From an uncultured Burkholderiales bacterium (GTDB lineage Bacteria; Pseudomonadota; Gammaproteobacteria; Burkholderiales; Burkholderiaceae_C), in the NCBI GenBank assembly GCA_937927685.1, contig CALBSC010000078.1, positions 62,001-126,000 of the forward strand: a stretch of 64,000 nt of DNA. Reading direction: 5' to 3'. Positions within the stretch are counted from its first letter, which is position 1; each line of letters starts with the position of its first letter. Below are positions 1 through 8,408 of the stretch, piece after piece. The position numbers and the translations under genes were made by a program. A model generated the notes under the pieces. The model had not been told where the DNA came from. It worked only from the letters and a program-made list of their open reading frames with translations, and did no database searches.

Positions 1-1
1 C

Positions 2-55
2 AACGCCCGCAAGCCTTTGGCAGAGATCAGCTCGGAAGGCGTGTTCAAGGCCTGA
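2..55 (+). CDS. C-terminal end of an unidentified protein (partial)
   Basis: An open frame enters from the left edge and stops at TGA 53-55, giving 17 residues ending in EGVFKA. The piece is too short to assign a family. It is convergent with the dctM gene that follows. The call rests only on an uninterrupted frame and a plausible stop position, so it could also be non-coding. Confidence 0.35.
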   Translation, partial: NARKPLAEISSEGVFKA

Positions 56-99
56 ACTCACTGCAGACTGCTGGGGCCCCTGCTGCCCCTGTCGTCCCG

Positions 100-120
100 C
101 AAGGCCTGACAACGGCCTTG
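100..120. terminator. Inverted repeat between convergent genes
   Basis: CAAGGCC (100-106) and GGCCTTG (114-120) form a perfect 7-bp stem with a 7-nt loop, between a + strand gene end at 55 and the dctM stop at 163. On the + strand it is followed only by TTGGGT, so a T-tract is weak. It may act as a modest bidirectional terminator. Confidence 0.4.
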
Positions 121-162
121 TTGGGTCCTGCCTGGAGACGGAGTCAGGACCGCTGGCGAGCG

Positions 163-1479
163 TCAACTGACATACTTCACCAGCGTGAGTGAAATCGAGG
201 GAAACAGCAGCAACACGATGGTTCGGATCGTGTCACTGATGAGAAAGGGCATCACGCCCCGGTAACTTTCAGCGATGGGGACATCCTTGGCCATGCTGTT
301 GACGACGTAGACGTTCAGGCCGACGGGCGGCGCCAATAATCCAAAGCCCACCGTCATGAGAACCATGATGCCAAACCAGATGGCCACGGATTCTTTGGGC
401 ATACCGAAATCCAGGCCCATGATGAGCGGGAAAAAGATGGGGATGGTGAGCAGAATCATGGACAACTCGTCCATGACGGCACCCAGCACAACATAAAACA
501 GCAGGATCGCTGTCACGACCATCAAGGGCGGCAGTCCCCAGCCGCCCACCACTTCTGCCAGCTGGGCAGGCGTCTGGGTCAACGCCAGCGAGGCATTCAT
601 GACATCGGCGCCAATGAAGATCATGAAGATCATGGCCGAACTGGTGGCGGTGTCATAAAAACAGTGCTTGAACTTGGCCCAGTTGATTTCCCGCTTGAGC
701 AACGCCGCCACGAATGTGGAGGCCGCACCGACGGCGGCCCCTTCTGTGGGCGTGAACAACCCCCCGTAGATACCGCCAAATACGATGGCAAATACGATGG
801 CAATCGGCAGAATGCCCATCAGTGCCGCTCGGTTCATGGGTTCCGGCTTCTCGGCATCCGGCGCTTGGCCGGGAACCAGGCGCACGTAGATGCCGATGGC
901 AACCATGTAGCCCAGCATGGCAATGATGCCGGGCACCATGGCCGCCGCAAACAGTTTGGCAATGTTTTGTTCAGCCAGAATGGCATAGATCACCAAAGGC
1001 ACCGAGGGCGGAATCAGAATGCCCAGAGTTCCCCCCGCAGCCAGGGTGCCGGTGGACAGCCGTGCGGAATACCCATGACGCTTCATCTCTGGCAACGCCA
1101 CCCCGGTGATCGTGGCTGCAGTCGCCACTGACGAACCGCAAATGGATCCAAAGGCTGCGCTGGCCAGCACGGCGGCCATGGCCAATCCACCCTTGAAACG
1201 GCCCATGATGCCGGCGGCAAACTGAAACAATGCCTTGCTGATCCCCCCTTGTGTGGCGAAATTGCCCATCAGGATGAACAGCGGAATGACCGAGAGGTCG
1301 TAACTGGCGAAGCGCGCGTAGGGGAGCGTGTTGAGAAAACTGGCGAAGGGGTGCCATCCGCTTTGCATGATGTAGCCAAAGGTGCCCGCACCAAACATGG
1401 CGATGGCGATGGGTACTCGGACAGCCATCAGCACCAGCATGATGGCAAAGATGGTCAGGGTGATGGTCAGGGCGCTCAT
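163..1479 (-). CDS. dctM: TRAP transporter large permease (DctM family)
   Basis: This is the large membrane subunit of a tripartite ATP-independent periplasmic (TRAP) transporter, which moves a carboxylate or related anion with a sodium or proton gradient. The 438-residue protein is almost entirely hydrophobic, with a dozen or so membrane segments and the family pattern GTLGILIPPSVPLVIYA in the first half. The ATG at 1479 is chosen over upstream codons because it overlaps the dctQ stop as ATGA and the protein then starts with a membrane segment (MSALTITL). No DctP binding protein lies on either side within the window, so the substrate is unknown. Confidence 0.93.
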   Translation of the reverse strand: MSALTITLTIFAIMLVLMAVRVPIAIAMFGAGTFGYIMQSGWHPFASFLNTLPYARFASYDLSVIPLFILMGNFATQGGISKALFQFAAGIMGRFKGGLAMAAVLASAAFGSICGSSVATAATITGVALPEMKRHGYSARLSTGTLAAGGTLGILIPPSVPLVIYAILAEQNIAKLFAAAMVPGIIAMLGYMVAIGIYVRLVPGQAPDAEKPEPMNRAALMGILPIAIVFAIVFGGIYGGLFTPTEGAAVGAASTFVAALLKREINWAKFKHCFYDTATSSAMIFMIFIGADVMNASLALTQTPAQLAEVVGGWGLPPLMVVTAILLFYVVLGAVMDELSMILLTIPIFFPLIMGLDFGMPKESVAIWFGIMVLMTVGFGLLAPPVGLNVYVVNSMAKDVPIAESYRGVMPFLISDTIRTIVLLLFPSISLTLVKYVS

Positions 1480-1952
1480 GCGGCGGCTCCCTGCGGGTGG
1501 CTGGACACGGCTTGGACCAGTGCGATCCCACTGCACAGCACAAAAGGCGGCACCATGACCGCGTACACGATCCACTCGGGAAATCCGATCATCATGGTGC
1601 CGGAGAAGCTGGTGTAGGCGTTCAGTCCGCCCAAGACGGTTCGCCAGGCCATCAGCGCAAAGCAGGCACTGACGGCCAAGGCGCCCATTCGGTCGAGAGT
1701 GGCGTTGGTGGTTTCACTCGCTTTGGCGGTGAAAAAATCCACAATGATGTGCCCCCGTTTGAGTTGGCACAGCGGCATGAACAGGGCAATGGCCGCACCG
1801 GCGGCAACACCCGTCAACTCGAAATCACCGACGATTGTCCAGCCGGTGGTGTTGCGACCGATCAAACTGATGCAGGTGAGCAAGGTGATGACGGTCATCA
1901 ACATGCCAGCCAGGATGGCGCAGAGATTGGCCAGAGGAGTGAAGATTTTCAT
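1476..1952 (-). CDS. dctQ: TRAP transporter small permease (DctQ family)
   Basis: This is the small membrane subunit of the TRAP transporter, which associates with DctM in the inner membrane. The 158-residue protein has four hydrophobic segments and the usual DctQ size. The ATG at 1952 (MKIFTPLANL) places the first membrane helix at the N-terminus. An in-frame GTG at 2000 would add a Cys-rich polar stretch and is less likely. The stop overlaps the dctM start, so the two are probably translationally coupled. The unit is divergent from the oxidoreductase at 2178. Confidence 0.9.
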   Translation of the reverse strand: MKIFTPLANLCAILAGMLMTVITLLTCISLIGRNTTGWTIVGDFELTGVAAGAAIALFMPLCQLKRGHIIVDFFTAKASETTNATLDRMGALAVSACFALMAWRTVLGGLNAYTSFSGTMMIGFPEWIVYAVMVPPFVLCSGIALVQAVSSHPQGAAA

Positions 1953-2121
1953 GAGGGTGCCGTCAACAAGGCTGTCGTGGTTGCAGCATGAGCTTTTCAC
2001 GCGGGAATAGGTGCGCGATGAGGCTGATCAAAACTGGAACCATGACGGATGGTGTGGGAAAAAACAGGTTCGGGATGGATTTTGACACGTGTTGCATCTG
2101 CGCGGGGCTGACCGCCGGATG

Positions 2122-2150
2122 TTGTGTGCCACCATGAATATCGCTAGGAT
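2122..2150 (+). promoter_or_regulatory. Candidate sigma70 promoter for the oxidoreductase at 2178
   Basis: TTGTGT (2122-2127) and TAGGAT (2145-2150) are spaced by 17 bp, and the start codon follows 28 bp later. The -35 is a moderate match only. The divergent interval 1953-2177 holds no gene. Confidence 0.35.
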
Positions 2151-2177
2151 GATCCGGTTTCTGACTGGGGGTTTGAC

Positions 2178-3173
2178 ATGTTGAAAGTGGCTGTGATCGG
2201 ATTGGGCTGGTGGGGGCGCATCATCGTCGATGTGCTGGCCCACAACCCGAAACTTCAAGTGGTTCGGGTGGTGGACATTGGCGCGGCAGGGCAGGCGTTT
2301 GCGCAAGAGCGCGGCCTGCCGTTTTCTCCCCGCTACGAGGACGCGCTGTCGGATCCGCAGGTGCAAGGGGTGGTGCTGTGTACGCCGCACACCCTGCACA
2401 CCGATCAGATCGTGGCGGCGGCCCAGGCGGGCAAACACGTCTTCTGCGAAAAGCCCTTGTCCATGACCCGGGCTGATGTGCTGCGCGCCAGTGAAGCCGT
2501 GGACCGTGCAGGCGTGGCCTTGGCCGTGGGGCACGAAAAACGGTTTGAGCCGCCCATCCTGGAACTCATGCAGTTGCTCAAGTCCGGCGCCTTGGGCACG
2601 CCCTTGCAACTGGAAGCGAACTTCAGCCAGGACAAGTTCCTGGCCTTGCAACCTGACAACTGGCGTCTGTCCGGTCAGGAGGCGCCCGCCGGGCCCCTCA
2701 CCGCCACCGGCATTCACCTGCTCGACTTGTCGATCGGCGTGTTTGGCGAGGCCCAGTCGGTGTTCACCAGCGTCAAGCAACTGGGCAGTCCGCTCACCAA
2801 TGGCGACACGCTGGCAGCCCTGGTGACCTTCAAGCGCGGCGGTCATGCCCTCATCTCCGCCATCCTGGCCACGCCCTTTGCGGGCCGCTTCGCGGTGTAC
2901 GGGTCTCAGGGCTGGGCCGAGGTGCGTGACAAAACCCATCCCGAAGCTCCCGAGGGCTGGACGCTCACCACCTGCTTGCGCGGCAAGCCGATCGAGGTGA
3001 AAGACATTCCCCCGGCGCCGGCCGTGCTGCACAACCTGGAGGCGTTTGCCGATGCGGCCCTGGGGCGTGCGCCTTACCCGGTGCCGCGCGAGCAGATGAT
3101 TGCCAACGTGAGCGCCCTGGAGGCGGTGATCCGCTCGGCCAAGTCGGGGCAGGTTGAGTCGGTGCAAGGCTGA
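2178..3173 (+). CDS. Gfo/Idh/MocA family NAD(P)-dependent oxidoreductase
   Basis: A 331-residue cytosolic dehydrogenase of the Gfo/Idh/MocA family. The Rossmann glycine motif is seen near the start (GLGWWG, residues 8-13) and the family's EKP motif at residues 91-93, where the lysine contacts cofactor and substrate. The C-terminal half is the usual open sheet domain. Members oxidise sugars, cyclitols, or act on diols and other carbonyl compounds, so the substrate cannot be set from sequence. It is divergent from dctQM, which suggests that the TRAP system may supply its substrate. The start ATG is the first in-frame start before the Rossmann fold. Confidence 0.88.
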   Translation: MLKVAVIGLGWWGRIIVDVLAHNPKLQVVRVVDIGAAGQAFAQERGLPFSPRYEDALSDPQVQGVVLCTPHTLHTDQIVAAAQAGKHVFCEKPLSMTRADVLRASEAVDRAGVALAVGHEKRFEPPILELMQLLKSGALGTPLQLEANFSQDKFLALQPDNWRLSGQEAPAGPLTATGIHLLDLSIGVFGEAQSVFTSVKQLGSPLTNGDTLAALVTFKRGGHALISAILATPFAGRFAVYGSQGWAEVRDKTHPEAPEGWTLTTCLRGKPIEVKDIPPAPAVLHNLEAFADAALGRAPYPVPREQMIANVSALEAVIRSAKSGQVESVQG

Positions 3174-3294
3174 ACCGCGGCCCAACGCGCTGCGGCCTGG
3201 CGGCGTTCTCATGGGTGACATCGCCTAGGGGTAACCCTGATGGCATGCTAACAGGGCGCCGATAGCATCGGTCCTTTTATTGCGGATCAATCCC

Positions 3295-4482
3295 ATGGAT
3301 ATCGCTCTCGTAGGAGCTGGCATTGGCGGTCTCACGGCCGCTGCCTGTCTGTTGAAGAATGGCCACCGCGTTCGCGTGTACGAGCAGGCCGGGGATGTGC
3401 ACGAAGTCGGTGCGGCGGTGCAGATGAGTGCCAATGCGGTCAAGGTGCTTTACCACCTGGGCTTGCGCGACATGCTGGAGCGACAAGCGGTCAAGCCGCA
3501 GTCCTTCGAATTTCGTCGTTTTGACACGGGTGAGTTGCTGCACGAAATCCGGCTCGGGGCCGACCACGAAGCGCGACACGGTCATCCTTACTACCAGATT
3601 CACCGCGTCGACCTGCACGCGGCCTTGCTGTCGGTGGTGCAGAGCCTCGATCCGAATGCGCTGCAACTCGGTGCTCGCGCCTCGCATGTGTCCGAGCAAA
3701 CCCGGGGTGCCTCGATTCACTTTGCGGATGGCAAGACCGTGCAGGCCGAGTTGGTGATCGGGGGCGATGGCATCAAGTCGGTGGTGCGACAGCATGTGGT
3801 CGATGCCGAGCCACCCGTTTTCACCGGACAGGTGGCGTGGCGTCTGGCCATTCCCATCGAGCGCATCCCGGTTGATTTGCGCCCGCCCATTGCCTCGACC
3901 ATCTGGTGCGGCCCGAACAACCACGCGGTGATGTATTACATGCGCTCGGCCCAGGTGCTGAACTTTGTGGGCTGCGTGGAGCGGCCCTGGGAAGAGGAGT
4001 CCTGGACGGCCCGCCAACCCTGGACTGAACTCGATCAGGACTATGCGGGCTGGCATCCGATGGTGCGCGCCGTGATCGATGCGGCCGATCGCGATCAGTG
4101 CTTCCGCTGGGCGCTTAACAACCGCAAACCTGTGATGACCTGGAGCACCGCACACGTGACCTTGCTCGGCGACGCGGTGCATCCCACGTTGCCGTACATG
4201 GCGCAAGGCGCTGCGATGGCCATCGAGGATGCGGCCATCCTGAGCCGGTGCCTGCAACTCGAGGCGCCGCTGGCCGAGCGGCTGAAAATCTATGAGCGGC
4301 ACCGTGCGCCGCGAACGGCCCGCGTGGTGAACGAATCCACCGAGATGGGGCAGCTGTATCACATTGCCGATGCGCAGCAGATGAAGCAGGCGTTCAAGGA
4401 TCGCAACATCGCGGCCTCGCGCAACAACTGGCTGTACCCCTATGACCCGATGCACATCGACCTGATGGCGTCCACCGGCTGA
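3295..4482 (+). CDS. FAD-dependent aromatic monooxygenase (class A, UbiH/salicylate hydroxylase type)
   Basis: A 395-residue single-component flavoprotein hydroxylase that would use NAD(P)H and O2 to hydroxylate an aromatic acid. The N-terminal FAD fold shows GAGIGG. A DG motif (GGDGIKS) lies in the middle, and the GD motif (LLGDAVHP) with the following ribityl-binding segment lies near residues 285-310. ATG 3295 is used because it starts three residues before the beta strand of the FAD fold; a TTG at 3280 is an alternative. It is related to the second monooxygenase at 7212, and the ThDP enzyme starts 8 nt downstream, so they are likely one operon. The closest characterised groups would be 3-hydroxybenzoate 6-hydroxylase or salicylate 1-hydroxylase. 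Confidence 0.9.
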   Translation: MDIALVGAGIGGLTAAACLLKNGHRVRVYEQAGDVHEVGAAVQMSANAVKVLYHLGLRDMLERQAVKPQSFEFRRFDTGELLHEIRLGADHEARHGHPYYQIHRVDLHAALLSVVQSLDPNALQLGARASHVSEQTRGASIHFADGKTVQAELVIGGDGIKSVVRQHVVDAEPPVFTGQVAWRLAIPIERIPVDLRPPIASTIWCGPNNHAVMYYMRSAQVLNFVGCVERPWEEESWTARQPWTELDQDYAGWHPMVRAVIDAADRDQCFRWALNNRKPVMTWSTAHVTLLGDAVHPTLPYMAQGAAMAIEDAAILSRCLQLEAPLAERLKIYERHRAPRTARVVNESTEMGQLYHIADAQQMKQAFKDRNIAASRNNWLYPYDPMHIDLMASTG

Positions 4483-4489
4483 GCGGTTC

Positions 4490-6205
4490 ATGCACACGAC
4501 CGCACGACATTTTGTGGACGGCCTGACCGAGTCGGGCATTGACTATCTGTTCTCCAACCTGGGTACGGACCACGTCACCCTGGTGGAAGAACTCGCACAG
4601 GCGCAGCTGGATGGGCGTGTCGTCCCCCAGGTCGTGTTGTGCCCCCATGAAAACGTGGCCATTCACATGGCTGGCGGTTACGCAGCCGTGACCGGTCGGG
4701 GGCAGGGCGTGATGGTGCACGTGGATGCGGGCACCGCCAATGCAGCCATGGGATTGCACAACCTCATGCGCTCGCGTTTGCCCGTGCTGCTCATGGCGGG
4801 CAAGTCGCCGTTCACGTTGCATGGCGAGTTGCCCGGTGCACGCGACAACTATGTGCACTACGTCCAGGACCCTTTCGATATCGGCTCGCTGGTTCGTCCT
4901 TATGTGAAATGGGAATACAACCTGCCTTCGGGCGTGGTGGCCAAGGAAGTCTTGCGCCGCGCCCACACGGTCATGCACAGCGAGCCCGCCGGGCCGGTGT
5001 ATCTGACGCTGCCGCGCGAAACGCTGATTGAGCCCTGGGCCGCCGAACGGGTGCGCTCGTATCCGGCTGAACGGTATGGGCCCTCGCAGCAGGGCAACTT
5101 GCCCCCGCAGGCTGTGCAACAGGTGGCGCGCGCGCTGATGCAGGCGCGCCACCCGCTGGTGATCACCTCCTACCTGGGGCGCAAGCCCGAGGCGGTGCAG
5201 GCGCTGGAGGCGTTGGCACGGCTGTGCGGCATTCGTGTGGTGGAGTTCAGCCCGTCGTGGCTGTGCATCTCGCGCGAGTCACCGTGTTTCTTTGGTTTTG
5301 ATCCCACGCCGCTCCTGCCCGAGACCGATCTGGGGTTGCTGCTCGATATCGATGTGCCATGGCTGCCCCAGGTCACCCGTCCTCGAGAAGACACGCAGTG
5401 GCTGCACATCGATGTGGATCCGGTCAAGAAGGATTTTCCGATGTGGGGCTTTGCCAGTGATGCGCGCTGGCCCGCAGATTGCGCCGTGGCGCTGCGTGCC
5501 ATTCATGCGGCGGTGGAGTCGCTGGCGGATGAGGCCTTCCACGCGCGTGTTCGCGAACGCATGCGCAGTTGGCCGGATCAGCAGGCACAACGCCGTGCCA
5601 AGTGGGCATCGGCCGCGGCCGAGGCAGGCGGCACGGATGCTCTCAATCCGGCCTGGGTGTGCGCGGCCGTCGGGCGTCGACTGGCGCCGGATGATGTGGT
5701 GATCAACGAAGGCATTCGTAATTCGCCGGCGGTGTTGCAGCAGATTCCCCGCAGCCAACCCATGTCCTTCCTGGGTGGGGCGGGCGGTGGCCTGGGCTAC
5801 AGCGCAGGCATGGCGCTGGGTGTCAAGCTGGCACGGCCGCACAGCCGTGTCGTGCACATCGAGGGCGATGGCGGTTTCCACTTTTCCACGCCTTCATCGG
5901 TGTACGCGGTGTCGCAGTCGTACGGGTTGCCCATTCTCACCGTGGTGCTGGATAACGGCGGTTGGCAGGCGGTCAAGGAAGCGGTGCTGCGTGTGCATCC
6001 CAGCGGAGCGGCTGCGCAGGCCAACCAGTTTTACGCCCGCTGGCCGGGTGAGGTGCGCCGGTACGACAAGGTGGGCGAAGCGTTTGGTGCGCATGGCGAA
6101 TGGGTGCGCACGGCTGACGACATGGAGCCGGCGCTGGACCGATGCTTCGAGGCGCTGCAGGCCGGACGCTCGGCGGTGCTGGTGGCCTCGGTGGCCAAGA
6201 TTTGA
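4490..6205 (+). CDS. Thiamine diphosphate-dependent enzyme (acetolactate synthase/decarboxylase-like)
   Basis: A 571-residue ThDP enzyme with the three-domain layout of the POX/ALS/benzoylformate decarboxylase superfamily. The activating glutamate is E54 in the PHENVAIHMAGGYA context, and the Mg-ThDP motif runs from GDG 459-461 to N489. The natural reaction is decarboxylation or carboligation of a 2-oxo acid. Its place between flavin hydroxylases and a Bug binding protein suggests an aromatic 2-oxo acid or a related ring-derived substrate rather than branched amino acid synthesis, and no ilvN-like small subunit is nearby. It starts 8 nt after the monooxygenase stop. Confidence 0.88.
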   Translation: MHTTARHFVDGLTESGIDYLFSNLGTDHVTLVEELAQAQLDGRVVPQVVLCPHENVAIHMAGGYAAVTGRGQGVMVHVDAGTANAAMGLHNLMRSRLPVLLMAGKSPFTLHGELPGARDNYVHYVQDPFDIGSLVRPYVKWEYNLPSGVVAKEVLRRAHTVMHSEPAGPVYLTLPRETLIEPWAAERVRSYPAERYGPSQQGNLPPQAVQQVARALMQARHPLVITSYLGRKPEAVQALEALARLCGIRVVEFSPSWLCISRESPCFFGFDPTPLLPETDLGLLLDIDVPWLPQVTRPREDTQWLHIDVDPVKKDFPMWGFASDARWPADCAVALRAIHAAVESLADEAFHARVRERMRSWPDQQAQRRAKWASAAAEAGGTDALNPAWVCAAVGRRLAPDDVVINEGIRNSPAVLQQIPRSQPMSFLGGAGGGLGYSAGMALGVKLARPHSRVVHIEGDGGFHFSTPSSVYAVSQSYGLPILTVVLDNGGWQAVKEAVLRVHPSGAAAQANQFYARWPGEVRRYDKVGEAFGAHGEWVRTADDMEPALDRCFEALQAGRSAVLVASVAKI

Positions 6206-6225
6206 AACTTCACAGGAGAGAAGTC

Positions 6226-7215
6226 ATGATTTTTTGCATAACCAGGTTGAAGGTAAATTCCTGGCTGACCTGTGTGGCGATGGGCCTCGGTCTGGGATGG
6301 TCTTCCGGTGTGCAAGCACAAGCCGCGTGGCCCGCCAAGACAGTTCGGATTGTGGTGCCTTACACCCCTGGGGGCGGCAACGATATTCTGGCCCGCCTGC
6401 TGGCCGAAAAACTCACCACGGCCTTGGGCCAAGCTGTGGTGGTGGAGAACAAGCCAGGCGCAGGTGCTGTGGTGGGCACCGATTTTGTGGCCAAGGCGGC
6501 CCCCGATGGCTATACCCTCCTGGTGGCGGCCAGTGGGCCCATGGTGTTCAACCAGGTGTTGTTGGCCAAGCCCCCTTACAACTCGGTGAATGACTTTGCG
6601 CCCGTTTCCATGGTGGGATCGTTCCCGCTGATTCTCGGCGTGATTGACAGTTCTCCAGCCCGTCATCTGGGTGATCTGGTCCAGTGGTCCAAGGCCAACC
6701 CCAATCAGAGCAACTATTCCTACCCGGCCGCATCGTTCCAACTGGTGATGGAGTTGATCAAAAGCCGCTCGGGCTTGATTGCCCTTAACGTGCCCTATCC
6801 CGGCAGTGCGCCGGCCATCAATGCCGTGATGACGCAAGAAGTCCAGATGACCCTGGTGGACTCCGGACCGGTGGCGTCATTGCTCAAGGCCGGCAAGCTT
6901 CGTGCCCTGGCGGTCACATCAGATCAGCGAATGCCCGCCTACCCGCAAGTGCCCACTCTGAAAGAGCAGGGCATCGACTTGGCGGTGAGTCTGTGGACCG
7001 GATTATTCGCCCCCGCAGGCACGCCGGCGCCCATCGTCAGGCGCCTGGAAGAAGAGGTGGCCAAGATCATGCGCTTGCCCGAGACGCAGGAGCGATTGGC
7101 CAAGCTCGACATCCGCCCGATCGGAGGAAGTTCGGTGGAGTTGGGCCGGACTCTGGCGCAGGAAATCGATCTCTGGCAACAAGTGGCCCGGGCCAACAAC
7201 ATCAAGCCGCAATGA
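6226..7215 (+). CDS. Bug-family (TTT) periplasmic substrate-binding protein
   Basis: A 329-residue tripartite tricarboxylate transporter type receptor (TctC/Bug family). It has a signal peptide ending near QAQA and then the family opening IVVPYTPGGGNDILAR. The ENKPGAGAVVG and PDGYTLL motifs bind carboxylate ligands through two-loop contacts. The start ATG 6226 has a good AGGAGAG ribosome site. The stop overlaps the next monooxygenase start (ATGA), so the receptor is co-expressed with the hydroxylases and probably binds the organic acid they degrade. No TctA or TctB genes are present. Confidence 0.92.
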   Translation: MIFCITRLKVNSWLTCVAMGLGLGWSSGVQAQAAWPAKTVRIVVPYTPGGGNDILARLLAEKLTTALGQAVVVENKPGAGAVVGTDFVAKAAPDGYTLLVAASGPMVFNQVLLAKPPYNSVNDFAPVSMVGSFPLILGVIDSSPARHLGDLVQWSKANPNQSNYSYPAASFQLVMELIKSRSGLIALNVPYPGSAPAINAVMTQEVQMTLVDSGPVASLLKAGKLRALAVTSDQRMPAYPQVPTLKEQGIDLAVSLWTGLFAPAGTPAPIVRRLEEEVAKIMRLPETQERLAKLDIRPIGGSSVELGRTLAQEIDLWQQVARANNIKPQ

Positions 7216-8408
7216 GTTCTCGCGGCCATATAGCCCTTGCTGGGGCGGGCATTGCCGGCCTGGGTACGGCACTGGCCCTGATCGAACATGGCTTTGAGGT
7301 CCATGTGTACGAGCAGGCCTTCCAACTGGTGGAGGTAGGTGCGGGTTTGCAGATTTCACCCAACGGGTCCAGGGTGTTGCAGCACTGGGGGTTGGAAACC
7401 GAGTTGAAGCCACTGGTGTGCGAGGCCGCAGGCAAGGAAATTCGCATGTGGTCCACCGGGCAATCCTGGAAGCTCTTTGATCTGGGAGAGGATTGCCGTG
7501 CGCGTTTTGGAGCGCCCTATTGGATGGTGCACCGCGGTGACCTGCATCAGGTGCTCGCGCGCGCAGTCCAGACACGCGCGCCGGGGTGCATCACGCTATC
7601 CACACGTATCGTGGCGGTGCAACCTGCAGGCCAGGGCGTTTGCCTGCAAACTGCCGATGGACGCTTGTTGGAGGCCGATGCCCTGATTGCTGCGGATGGC
7701 GTGCATTCGCTGCTGCGGCAGCAATGCCTCGGAGAAGACAAGCCGCAGTTCATGGATCTGCTGGCTTGGCGAGGCCTGGTGCCGATGCACAGACTTCCCG
7801 AGCATTTGCGCCGTTCTGTGGGGACCAATTGGGTGGGCCCAGGTGCTCACGTCATCACCTATCCGTTGCGCGGCGGCGAATGCATGAACGTGGTGGGCAT
7901 TGTCGAACGCGGGGATTGGCGCGGCGAATCCTGGACCGAGCCTGGCAGTCGTGAGGAACTGTTGCGCGACTTCGGGCACTGGCATGAAGATGTCCGCACG
8001 CTGATGACCCAGATCGATCAGCCGTTCAAATGGGCCTTGCTGGGGCGTGAGCCGCGGCGCGGCTGGGCGCAAGGTGGCGTGTGTTTGGTGGGCGATGCCG
8101 CGCACCCGACCTTGCCCTTCCTTGCTCAAGGCGCCAACATGGCCCTGGAGGATGCGGCGGTCATGGGGCGTTGCCTAGCGGCAGCGGCTTCTCCCTCGGA
8201 GGCGTTTGCCCGTTTCGAGTCAATCCGCTGGCAGCGAACAGCCGACATCGTGAACCGCTCGCAAGATAACGCCAAGCGATTTCATAACCCCCAACTCGCA
8301 AACGACGAACAGGCGGTGGCCTATGTGGACCGCGAGTGGCAGCCAGAATCTGTGCGTCGCCGCTACGATTGGTTGTTCGACCATGACCCTTTGAGTGTGC
8401 CGCTATGA
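7212..8408 (+). CDS. FAD-dependent aromatic monooxygenase, second copy
   Basis: A 398-residue class A flavin hydroxylase with the same layout as the one at 3295: GAGIAG at the N-terminus, DG motif AADGVHS, and GD motif LVGDAAHP followed by FLAQGANMALEDA. It overlaps the Bug receptor by ATGA and in turn overlaps the next flavoprotein by ATGA (8405-8408), so the three are one translationally coupled unit. Two related hydroxylases in one cluster suggest sequential hydroxylation or related substrates. Residue-level specificity cannot be read without an alignment. Confidence 0.9.
   Translation: MSSRGHIALAGAGIAGLGTALALIEHGFEVHVYEQAFQLVEVGAGLQISPNGSRVLQHWGLETELKPLVCEAAGKEIRMWSTGQSWKLFDLGEDCRARFGAPYWMVHRGDLHQVLARAVQTRAPGCITLSTRIVAVQPAGQGVCLQTADGRLLEADALIAADGVHSLLRQQCLGEDKPQFMDLLAWRGLVPMHRLPEHLRRSVGTNWVGPGAHVITYPLRGGECMNVVGIVERGDWRGESWTEPGSREELLRDFGHWHEDVRTLMTQIDQPFKWALLGREPRRGWAQGGVCLVGDAAHPTLPFLAQGANMALEDAAVMGRCLAAAASPSEAFARFESIRWQRTADIVNRSQDNAKRFHNPQLANDEQAVAYVDREWQPESVRRRYDWLFDHDPLSVPL

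Noticed and set aside
3277..4539. 420-residue minus-strand frame over the first flavin hydroxylase
   Set aside because: Antisense shadow of a gene with complete FAD motifs.
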